NCBI GenBank assembly: GCA_964603785.1
Contig: CAZRWD010000004.1
Coordinates: 62,001-126,000 of the forward strand
DNA from: CAZRWD01 sp964603785
Lineage (GTDB): Bacteria; Fermentibacterota; Fermentibacteria; Fermentibacterales; Fermentibacteraceae
Direction: 5' to 3'
Length of the DNA stretch: 64,000 nucleotides
Below, piece after piece: positions 58,158 through 64,000 of this stretch; positions within the stretch are counted from its first letter, which is position 1, and each line of letters starts with the position of its first letter. Made by a program: the position numbers and the translations under genes. The notes below the pieces were generated by a model. That model saw nothing but the letters and a program-made list of their open reading frames with translations, did not search any database and had not been told where the DNA came from.

Positions 58158-59243
58158 ATGGGACAAGTGCTCCTCGTCCTCGCGGCGGTTGCCGCCGCGT
58201 CGTCCGGTACGGAGGGGCTGGACCCCTCCTTCCTGGACTTCGACCTCGACTCCCTGAACTACCTTGCCAGGAGCGCCTACAACGAAGAGAGATGGGGAGA
58301 TGCCGCGGCACTCTATGTCGAGTACCTCAGGCACGACCCGTCGAACTCCGGAGAGATCTACAACGCTGCATGCTGCTTCGGCCTGATGGGAGAGGACACC
58401 CTCGCGATCCGTTATCTCGTGGCGGCCGTCAGAGCCGGCTTCTCAGACCCGGGTTTCGCGGCGGTCGATCCCGACTTCGACGGGGTCAGGGACTCCGGTG
58501 TGTTCGAGGCCGGACTGGACAGCCTGCTGGCGGTCTTCGAGGAGAGGGAGGCGAGGAGGGGCTCCCTGGTCTTCGTCGAGACCCCGGCCCTCGTCCCCGT
58601 GAGGGTCCTGCTTCCCGGGGGGATGGACCCGGGGACGCCGGTTCCCCTCTTGGTGGGCCTGCACGGATACGGATCGAGCGCCGAAAGGTTCACCGGGCTG
58701 TACCAGAGGCTGGATGACCCCGGCTTCATCTATGCGGTCCCCGAGTCTCCCTATCCCATGTCGGGCGGGCGTGAGATCGGGTACTCCTGGAACACCTGGT
58801 CGGCTGCGGACAGCACCGTCGCGGCAGGATCATGGGATTCGTCCATCGCCCTCGTGCGGGCCGTCGTCGAGCGGATGACGGAGTCATACCCGGTTTCGTC
58901 CGCATGGCTGCTGGGATTCTCGCAGGGCTGCGCCCTGGCCTACGGGGCGGGGTTGAGGAATCCCGACCTCGTCGACGGCATGATCTGCTTCGGAGGCTGG
59001 CTGGACACGACCGGCATCCCGGCCGCCGGCCTCGAGCTCGCGGCGGCGAGCCAGCACGTCTTCATCGCCCACGGGATCCTGGACAGGATGGTCGAGCCCG
59101 AGGCCGGTCGCGAGGCCTTCTCTCTGCTGTCCGGCCTCGGTTTCGACGTCGTGCTTCGCGAGTTCGAAGGGTCCCACACCGTCGCGGAGGGGACGCTCGG
59201 GGAGGCCGTCGACTGGATGACGGAGCGTGACGCCGGGCTCTAG
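58158..59243 (+). CDS. Secreted TPR-containing esterase of the alpha/beta-hydrolase fold
   Basis: 361 residues from an ATG behind CGGAGG. Signal peptide 1-17 (MGQVLLVLAAVAAASSG), a TPR-like region (about 30-110; YNEERWGDAAALYVEYLRHDPSN, YNAACCFGLMGEDTLAIRYL) and a phospholipase/carboxylesterase domain: LLVGLHGYGSSAERF, the nucleophile S255 in GFSQG, and HGILDRMVEPEAG plus EGSHTV for the acid and histidine. Periplasmic or extracellular esterase; substrate unknown. Its stop overlaps that of the convergent MFS gene. Confidence 0.8.
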   Translation: MGQVLLVLAAVAAASSGTEGLDPSFLDFDLDSLNYLARSAYNEERWGDAAALYVEYLRHDPSNSGEIYNAACCFGLMGEDTLAIRYLVAAVRAGFSDPGFAAVDPDFDGVRDSGVFEAGLDSLLAVFEEREARRGSLVFVETPALVPVRVLLPGGMDPGTPVPLLVGLHGYGSSAERFTGLYQRLDDPGFIYAVPESPYPMSGGREIGYSWNTWSAADSTVAAGSWDSSIALVRAVVERMTESYPVSSAWLLGFSQGCALAYGAGLRNPDLVDGMICFGGWLDTTGIPAAGLELAAASQHVFIAHGILDRMVEPEAGREAFSLLSGLGFDVVLREFEGSHTVAEGTLGEAVDWMTERDAGL

Positions 59244-60436
59244 GTCGCCTCGCCCATGTCGCTGCCCCTCGCAAGGAACCATGCCGTTCCCAGCGCTCCG
59301 CACAGGGCCGCGACCAGGAAGTTGAGCGAGGGAGAGACCTCCCAGAGGAAGGCCCCCCCGAAGGCCGCGAGCGACACGATCACGTCCCGCACCAGGTAGT
59401 ACGCGCCGAACATGCCGGCCTTCCGGTCCTCCGGGGCCAGGTCCATGATCAGGGCCTTCCTCGTCGGCTCGCCGAACTCCTTCAGCCCCCTCACGAAGAA
59501 GGCGAAGGCCAGCGCCGGGAAGGTCCTGGAGTGGAGGAGCACCAGGGGGAACGCCGTGAAGAAGACGAAGGTGATCGCCACGAACGGCTTCTTCCTCCCC
59601 CTGTCCGCCAGCCAGGCCACGGGTATGTACACGAGCATCGCGGTCACCATCTCGATGGTGGTCAGGGCGCCGAAGCCCAGACCCGAGACCGCGCCCGTGT
59701 TCCTCATGCACCAGAGCACGACGAACGCGTAGGGTATCTGCTCGCAGAACCTCACGAGTATGTCCGAGACGAGCAGGTTTCGGAGCGCTGGTGACATCCG
59801 GGGGATGAGCCCGACAGGGCTCGGATGCCTCTTCCTCTCCCCGGAGTCCGGTCTTATCAGGCTCTGCTGGAGCACCGCGGCGAGCCCCGCGAGGGCCAGC
59901 GCGACGATGAACGCCGCCCTCACGCCGGAACGATCGCCCATGGAGTCGATGAAGAGCCCGCCGATCACCGGACCCAGGGCCATCGGGATCCTGCGGACGA
60001 GAGAGTGGACGGAGACCCCCATGGTCCGGCGGGACCTGGGGAGCACCTCCGCGACTATTCCCATGGTTGCCGGAAGGGAGATGGCCGTCCAGCTCAGGAA
60101 CAGGGCCGAGGCCGCTATCACCGCCTGCCACGAGGGCGCCAGGATCACGATGACGAATCCGGCCATGGCGACGGCGTTGAAGACCAGGAGGGACCTCCTC
60201 GCCCCCATCCTCTCCGCCAGCCATCCCCCGGGGAGGGAGTAGAGGGCGGAGAGGAGGTTGTCCATCCCTCCCAGGAGACCCACGGAAAGGGCGCCGCCCC
60301 CGAGGGCGGTCAGGTAGACGGGGAGGAAGCGCTCCGCCATCTTCTCGCCCAGCCCCACGAGGACCACCATGACGAGCACCCCGGCGATGGACCGTTCCAG
60401 TCCGAGGAACAGGAGAAGCCTCCCAGCCCGGGTCAT
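59240..60436 (-). CDS. Major facilitator superfamily transporter
   Basis: 398 residues, 12 predicted TM helices. MFS loop motif GGWLAERMGARRSLLVFN between TM2 and TM3 and WLADRGRKKPFVAITFVFF in the second half. VVLVGLGEKMAERFLPVYLTALGGGALSVGLLGG opens it. Resembles drug or sugar efflux families without a specific match. Preceded by the RRM gene with a terminator in between. Confidence 0.85.
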   Translation of the reverse strand: MTRAGRLLLFLGLERSIAGVLVMVVLVGLGEKMAERFLPVYLTALGGGALSVGLLGGMDNLLSALYSLPGGWLAERMGARRSLLVFNAVAMAGFVIVILAPSWQAVIAASALFLSWTAISLPATMGIVAEVLPRSRRTMGVSVHSLVRRIPMALGPVIGGLFIDSMGDRSGVRAAFIVALALAGLAAVLQQSLIRPDSGERKRHPSPVGLIPRMSPALRNLLVSDILVRFCEQIPYAFVVLWCMRNTGAVSGLGFGALTTIEMVTAMLVYIPVAWLADRGRKKPFVAITFVFFTAFPLVLLHSRTFPALAFAFFVRGLKEFGEPTRKALIMDLAPEDRKAGMFGAYYLVRDVIVSLAAFGGAFLWEVSPSLNFLVAALCGALGTAWFLARGSDMGEAT

Positions 60437-60462
60437 CCCTGCAGGATCCTCCCTCTGCGGAA

Positions 60463-60486
60463 GGGGGGCGGGTCGGCCCGCCCCCC
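60463..60486 (-). terminator. GC hairpin between the RRM and MFS genes
   Basis: A 10-bp perfect stem (60463-60472 with 60477-60486, loop TCGG) lies 23 bases after the RRM stop on the minus strand and is followed by TTCC. It separates the RRM transcript from the MFS gene. Confidence 0.65.
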
Positions 60487-60508
60487 GGCACTCGATGGGT
60501 TCTCGGGA

Positions 60509-60793
60509 TCAGTCGTCCCGGAAGGGTCTCCTCGCGGGACCGCGGTCCTTCTCCTGGGAGAAGTCGACCCTCACGGCACGGCCGTCGATCATGGCCCCGT
60601 TCATCGCGTCCTTCGCACGGGCCGCCTCGTCCTCGGTTGCGAAGGTCACGAAACCGAAGCCCCTGGAGCGGCCGGTCTCCTTGTCCAGGACGACCCGCGC
60701 CTCCCTGACCTCGCCGTGCGCGGCGAAGGCGTCGCGCAGGGTCAGGTCCGTCGTCGCCCACGCAAGCCCACCGACGAAAAGCTTGTTGCCCAT
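60509..60793 (-). CDS. RRM-domain RNA-binding protein
   Basis: 94 residues from an ATG behind GGGAGGAAGG. A single RRM: RNP2 LFVGGL (5-10), RNP1 RGFGFVTF (44-51), with a short basic tail (DRGPARRPFRDD). Such single-RRM proteins in bacteria are often cold-induced RNA chaperones. A ~285-base leader separates the promoter from the start codon, a feature common in cold-shock genes. Confidence 0.93.
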   Translation of the reverse strand: MGNKLFVGGLAWATTDLTLRDAFAAHGEVREARVVLDKETGRSRGFGFVTFATEDEAARAKDAMNGAMIDGRAVRVDFSQEKDRGPARRPFRDD

Positions 60794-61158
60794 CAGCACC
60801 TTCCTCCCGGGGTGACCCCGCAGGATGTGAAAGACCGGTCCCGCGGGCTCCCGGCGATCCTGGCGGAGGAGACGGGACAGGCCTGCACTCCGCACCTGCC
60901 GGCGGGTGCAACCAGCGTGTCATGCCTGGAGGATCGTCCGGGCCTGCGGAGGAGACTCGCAGAACTGGCGGAAGGGGCGGCAAGTACGCAGCGGTTGATA
61001 AGACCTGGCTCTCTTTCCGAACCGGGGAACGACCGGGACAAGCCCGAGAACCACACCGCCCGGGGCACATGCCTCGAGCAGCATGATTCTCGCACAGGCA
61101 CTTGCATGCGTCAAGAGCGCGGGAGGAGCCTTCCGGCCCCTCCCGCCGACATGGGGCG
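60794..61158 (-). other. Long leader region of the RRM gene
   Basis: No gene is seen in these 365 bases. A minus-strand promoter (61114-61086) would give a leader of about 285 bases. Small hairpins are visible: GCACC paired with GGTGC in the middle, and CGGGG-TCA-CCCCG just before the ribosome-binding sequence, which could mask it. An RNA-based switch is plausible but unproven. Confidence 0.45.
61086..61114 (-). promoter_or_regulatory. Promoter candidate for the RRM leader
   Basis: Reading minus: TTGACG (61114-61109), a 17-base spacer and GAGAAT (61091-61086), the latter matching four of six -10 positions. Confidence 0.5.
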
Positions 61159-61527
61159 TCAGCCCTCCCTGCCCTCCTGGAGCAGGCGCTCGGCCGTATC
61201 CACATCGATCTCGCCGCTTCGGAGGCGGGCGAGCACCTTCATCGGATCGGGCCCCCGGGGGGGGCGCTCGAGAAGGAGGAAGACCTCCTCCATCCGCTGG
61301 CGCGCCGTGGGGTAGGAGACTCCCAGGGCCCTCTGTACGTCACGCAGGTTTCCCCTCGAGAGGAGGAAGATGTCGAACAGCTCCCTGCCGTCCGGCGGCA
61401 GCGAGCAGACCCTGCAGGGCTCGAAGGCCCCGGTGACCTCCGCTCCGCAGCCCGGGCACTCGAGCCTCGTCACGACGAGGCTGCCGCCGCAGGAGGGGCA
61501 TCTGGGGGGCAGGGGGGCGCTACCCAC
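61159..61527 (-). CDS. DUF2089-like zinc-ribbon/HTH regulator
   Basis: 122 residues from a GTG overlapping the upstream gene by eight bases. Zinc ribbon CPSCGGSL...CPGCGAEV (residues about 10-30) and a further CRVC, then a sigma-like HTH (FDIFLLSRGNLRDVQRALGVSYPTARQRMEEV) and a C-terminal LARLRSGEIDVDTAERLLQEG helix. The last segment is also found at the start of the neighbouring protein. DUF2089 proteins are predicted transcription regulators of membrane-stress type genes. Confidence 0.85.
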   Translation of the reverse strand: MGSAPLPPRCPSCGGSLVVTRLECPGCGAEVTGAFEPCRVCSLPPDGRELFDIFLLSRGNLRDVQRALGVSYPTARQRMEEVFLLLERPPRGPDPMKVLARLRSGEIDVDTAERLLQEGREG

Positions 61528-62431
61528 GGGGAGCCCTCTTCAGCGTGATCCCGCCGCCATGGGTACGGACCTTGAGGACCGCTCCCGGGCCCTCCGTCCG
61601 GAGCCTGTCGCCCGAGGGGGTGGATTCGGGTCTGCCTCCGAGGTCCCCCGTGATCTTCCCGCCTGTCGTCTTGAGATCGACCGGGACCGGGTCCTCTCCG
61701 GCCATGTCGATCGATACGCCGCCGCCCATGGCGGATACCGAGGATGCATCCGCGAGCGGGTCGCACAGGATTATGGACACGCTTCCCCCCATCGACTTGA
61801 CGTTGAACGGCCCGTGGACCCCGCCCATCTCGACGCTTCCGCCCATTGCCCTGAGCGTCATCGGGATGTCCGGGCCGCTCACGGCGATCTCCCCGCCCAT
61901 CGTGGAGGCCTCCAGGGAGCCCGTCGCATCGGGCAGGCGGAGGCGGAGGTCTCCGCCCTTCCAGAGGATCGTCACCCCCGAGTCCCGCGTGAAGACCCGC
62001 ACCTTCTCGCCTGACTCGATAGAGGCCATGTCGCCGTCGGCCCTCTCCACCGAGAGGCTGCCTCCGCGGCAGTGCCGCCTTCCGGCGTTCCTGACGACGA
62101 CCGCCGCTCCCCCGGGAACCTCGAAGGTGCCTGATTCGACCGGGATCTCGTTGCCCTGTTCGGGGTCCAGATCCAGTTCCTCCTCGAGGCAGCGGGACTC
62201 GTGCAGCTCCTCCATGGCTTCGTGTATGGCCGGCCCTATGCCGGATAGGGCCTCCTGGATGGTATCCATGACGGTGATCTTCGCCCTCCTCAGGTGCCGC
62301 TGGTGCTGCTGAGGGCGGTCGCCCTGCGCTGCGGCGCCCTGCTCCACCGCCTTGAGGAGACGCTCAGCTCCGTCCACATCGATGATCCCCTCGGACAGCA
62401 TCCGGAGGATCTCCTTTCTCTCTTCGCTCAT
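61520..62431 (-). CDS. DUF4097-like beta-helical protein with SHOCT-like N-terminus
   Basis: 303 residues. The N-terminal helix pair (RKEILRMLSEGIIDVDGAERLLKAVEQG) repeats the LRSGEIDVDTAERLL element of the DUF2089 protein. After a linker the C-terminal ~200 residues form repeated beta turns with GG pairs (STMGGEIAVSG, RAMGGSVEMGGVHG, KSMGGSVSIILCD, SAMGGGVSIDMAG), the pattern of DUF4097/adhesin-like domains. No signal peptide or TM is seen. The pair is probably an envelope-stress-like module; target unknown. It is transcribed from the promoter at 62503-62476. Confidence 0.8.
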   Translation of the reverse strand: MSEERKEILRMLSEGIIDVDGAERLLKAVEQGAAAQGDRPQQHQRHLRRAKITVMDTIQEALSGIGPAIHEAMEELHESRCLEEELDLDPEQGNEIPVESGTFEVPGGAAVVVRNAGRRHCRGGSLSVERADGDMASIESGEKVRVFTRDSGVTILWKGGDLRLRLPDATGSLEASTMGGEIAVSGPDIPMTLRAMGGSVEMGGVHGPFNVKSMGGSVSIILCDPLADASSVSAMGGGVSIDMAGEDPVPVDLKTTGGKITGDLGGRPESTPSGDRLRTEGPGAVLKVRTHGGGITLKRAPRG

Positions 62432-62475
62432 TTCAGCACGTCCTTTCTTCCATTAAGGCACCTGTCGTTGCCAGA

Positions 62476-62503
62476 ATGATAAAAGAAGTTGTTCTTTTGT
62501 CAA
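62476..62503 (-). promoter_or_regulatory. Promoter with palindromic operator upstream of the DUF4097-DUF2089 pair
   Basis: Reading minus: TTGACA (62503-62498), a 16-base spacer and TATCAT (62481-62476, five of six -10 bases). The spacer carries a perfect 7-bp inverted repeat, AAAAGAA-CAAC-TTCTTTT, so a repressor bound there would block polymerase. It sits 45 bases before the DUF4097 gene. Confidence 0.75.
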
Positions 62504-62629
62504 GTCAGGCCGGCTTGCTCCAGCGGCCGGCCGATGACCGGAGGCTTCCTTCCCCGCGCTCAGGGGGGCCCGCCCACTCATGCGTGACGTCCCGCCTGAT
62601 TATCTTCGGCCATCCGTCGGGAGGTTCCG

Positions 62630-63493
62630 GTGGCAGATCTCTTCCTCGCCATAGCCTGCAGCACTTCGATCGGAGCCGTGATCCGCCTGAGCGAGGGGCG
62701 GAGGCTGGACAGGGCCACCGTGACCCTTGCCAACTACATCACCGCGCTTGTCCTGTGCATCGTGCTGCCCGGCTCCTCCGAACCCGCCCTGCAGGCTCTG
62801 GCGGCTCTTCCCCGGGAGCTCTCCTCCCTCGCATCCGCCTTTCCGTCGTCATCCTGGCCGCTGATCTCCGGGATCCCCTCCGGAGTCCTCTATCTCCTGG
62901 GCATCCTCTGGTACCAGAAGAGCGTGCGGGAGTGCGGCGTGGGGCTTGCGGGAGGAGTCGGCAAGCTCGGGGTCGTTCTCCCCGTCGTGGCGTCGGCCCT
63001 GTTCTGGGACGGCTTCCCCGGGGGCATCAGGCTCGCCGGAGTCGCCACTGCGGTCGCGGCGACGGCGCTCGGCATCAACGGACACGGGAGGTCGCTCAGG
63101 CTGCCCCTTCTCCTCTTCTTCCTCTTCGGAGGGCTGGCCGACTTCTCGGGCAGGGTCTTCCAGCGCTTCTCCCCCGGAGGCGGAGAGGGTACCTTCCTGA
63201 TCTTCGTCTTCGCCTCGGCGGCCGCCGGGACCCTCGTCGCGATGCATCCACGCCCCTCCGCGGCCTCCGTCGGGGCGGGCGCCGTTCTGGGGATCCCCAA
63301 CGCCCTGACCTCCTGGTTCCTCATAAGGTCGCTGCGAACCGTCCCTGCTCCCGTGGCGTTCAGCGCATTCGGCGCCGGGACGATATTCTGCCTCGGCCTT
63401 CTGGGCTGGCTCGCCTTCGGAGAGCGCACGTCCGGCCGCGAGCGGGTGTCGATCGGGCTCGCCGCGGTCGCCGTGGTGCTGCTGAACGCGTGA
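62630..63493 (+). CDS. EamA/DMT-family transporter
   Basis: 287 residues from a GTG behind CGGGAGGTTCCG. Ten predicted TM helices in two EamA repeats: DLFLAIACSTSIGAVIRLSEG..., LISGIPSGVLYLLGILWYQKSVRECGVGLAGGVGKLGVVLPVVAS and FSAFGAGTIFCLGLLGWLAFGERTSGRERVSIGLAAVAVVLLNA. Likely exports small metabolites. It is the last complete gene before the assembly gap. Confidence 0.8.
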   Translation: MADLFLAIACSTSIGAVIRLSEGRRLDRATVTLANYITALVLCIVLPGSSEPALQALAALPRELSSLASAFPSSSWPLISGIPSGVLYLLGILWYQKSVRECGVGLAGGVGKLGVVLPVVASALFWDGFPGGIRLAGVATAVAATALGINGHGRSLRLPLLLFFLFGGLADFSGRVFQRFSPGGGEGTFLIFVFASAAAGTLVAMHPRPSAASVGAGAVLGIPNALTSWFLIRSLRTVPAPVAFSAFGAGTIFCLGLLGWLAFGERTSGRERVSIGLAAVAVVLLNA

Positions 63494-63509
63494 CCCCGGG
63501 CGGTCCTGT

Positions 63510-63564
63510 GCCCGCGATGCGAGGGCTTCCGCCTGCTCGGGCCGCATCCTAACGGGGGCGGCGA
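63510..63564 (+). repeat. 55-base direct repeat left of the N-run
   Basis: The 55 bases ending at the Ns (GCCCGCGATGCGAGGGCTTC and following) are repeated exactly at 63665-63719, directly after the Ns. This is the pattern left by scaffolding two de Bruijn contigs that overlap by their k-mer length. Confidence 0.9.
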
Positions 63565-63664
63565 NNNNNNNNNNNNNNNNNNNNNNNNNNNNNNNNNNNN
63601 NNNNNNNNNNNNNNNNNNNNNNNNNNNNNNNNNNNNNNNNNNNNNNNNNNNNNNNNNNNNNNNN
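63565..63664. other. Assembly gap (100 N)
   Basis: Exactly 100 Ns, an assembler default rather than a measured length. Because the flanks are identical, the real gap is probably zero with the repeat present once. Confidence 0.95.
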
Positions 63665-63719
63665 GCCCGCGATGCGAGGGCTTCCGCCTGCTCGGGCCGC
63701 ATCCTAACGGGGGCGGCGA
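63665..63719 (+). repeat. 55-base direct repeat right of the N-run
   Basis: Exact copy of 63510-63564. Confidence 0.9.
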
Positions 63720-63967
63720 GACGCGGTACGGGTAGATGTATTTGAAGTACACGGACATGAGAGCATCGAGGGGGCCGCAGACGGGGGGAGCGACCTACCC
63801 GGATCCCGATTTGCATCTTGTTGGCGATCCATGATATGCGAAGCGGATTTCAACGATTTCAAACCCGAAGGGGTCCGGGCGTTGACTTGGGGAACTACAA
63901 GTGCGAGTTTTACGATGATTCTCCGTAGTGGCTTCCGTTTCTTTTCTCGTTACGAGGGAGGTTCGCC
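63720..63967. other. Non-coding region before the right-edge gene
   Basis: With 63494-63564 this forms a gene-free stretch of over 370 real bases. It holds the second copy of the 30-base repeat (63850-63879), a TTGACT three bases later (63882-63887) and an AT-richer segment (GTTTTACGATGATTCTCCG) that may be the promoter of the gene starting at 63968. Confidence 0.5.
63850..63879 (+). repeat. 30-base repeat upstream of a secreted-protein gene (copy 2)
   Basis: Identical to 2188-2217. It lies 88 bases before the TTG start of the partial gene at the right edge, as copy 1 lies 96 bases before the C25 peptidase. Confidence 0.75.
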
Positions 63968-64000
63968 TTGAAGCTTGTTCTCTCCTTACTGCTCGTCGTC
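63968..64000 (+). CDS. 5' end of a secreted-protein gene
   Basis: A TTG behind CGAGGGAGGTTCG opens MKLVLSLLLVV, the beginning of a signal peptide, and runs off the window. The ribosome-binding and upstream-repeat arrangement copies that of the C25 peptidase gene at 2314. Confidence 0.6.
   Translation, partial: MKLVLSLLLVV

Noticed and set aside
63549..63758. Minus-strand frame across the N-run
   Set aside because: It is created by reading through Ns and the duplicated 55-mer; no real coding evidence.
1..64000. CRISPR arrays, insertion sequences, phage genes, tRNA or rRNA genes
   Set aside because: No regularly spaced repeats, transposase or integrase frames, or tRNA-like T-loop and acceptor pairings were seen; intergenic spaces are short and mostly accounted for.

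Overview
The window is a GC-rich, gene-dense bacterial chromosome segment containing the replication origin neighbourhood: rpmH-rnpA-yidD-yidC-mnmE-mnmG-rsmG-parA-parB runs left from about 31.6 kb, and dnaA-dnaN-gyrB-gyrA runs right. Several secreted proteins carry C-terminal sorting domains of the type-IX/FlgD-like kind (the C25 gingipain-like peptidase and a propeller-like protein). There are small outer-membrane beta-barrels, a complete A/V-type ATPase, and an anaerobe's ferredoxin-linked enzymes (IorAB, Ptb-Buk, a tungsten-type aldehyde:ferredoxin oxidoreductase). Together these suggest an uncultured anaerobic, fermentative, Gram-negative lineage of the FCB superphylum (Fermentibacterota/Eisenbacteria-like). 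The exact phylum is an inference. The sequence is a scaffold: a run of 100 Ns at 63565-63664 is flanked by an identical 55-base sequence on both sides.

Layout. 0-5.3 kb: envelope and secreted proteins; two of these genes (166-1143 and 4662-5294, minus strand) are interrupted by an in-frame TGA. 5.4-7.4 kb: a DUF1846 protein and an outer-membrane protein. 7.6-15.2 kb: a long plus-strand operon, rpsF-ssb-second SSB-like-rpsR-DUF2232-rplI-tsaD-acpS-nnr-HD-sugar isomerase. 15.2-19.6 kb (minus): ptb-buk-iorA-iorB, an amino-acid fermentation module. 19.7-23.1 kb: a HAD phosphatase, two membrane proteins, a formyltransferase and a polysaccharide deacetylase. 23.2-31.6 kb (minus): ferredoxin, small helical proteins and the parAB/mnm/yidC/rnpA/rpmH block, with two parS-like sites inside rsmG and mnmG. 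31.6-44.9 kb: candidate bipartite oriC around dnaA, then dnaN, a DUF721/DciA-like gene, gyrBA, a 1201-residue protein of unknown function, asparaginase, a peptidase-less M23-like membrane protein and bactofilin; recF is missing from its usual place. 45.0-53.5 kb: V-type ATPase operon whose K subunit keeps Na+-ligand residues. 53.6-58.1 kb: histone-H1-like protein and a tungsto/molybdo-cofactor plus aldehyde oxidoreductase cluster. 58.2-63.5 kb: a TPR-esterase, MFS transporter, RRM protein with a long leader, a DUF2089/DUF4097 regulatory pair with a clear promoter-operator, and an EamA-like transporter.

The metabolic genes fit together. IorAB would oxidise 2-oxoacids to acyl-CoA and reduced ferredoxin, Ptb and Buk would convert acyl-CoA to acid plus ATP, AOR would interconvert acids and aldehydes with ferredoxin, and a probably Na+-coupled V-ATPase would link ATP to an ion gradient.

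The most unusual observation is that both in-frame TGA codons are followed at 17-19 nt by an 8-bp hairpin with a GGU-containing apical loop. That is the geometry of a bacterial SECIS element, so these may be previously undescribed secreted selenoproteins. Ordinary nonsense mutation of TGG codons is the main alternative.
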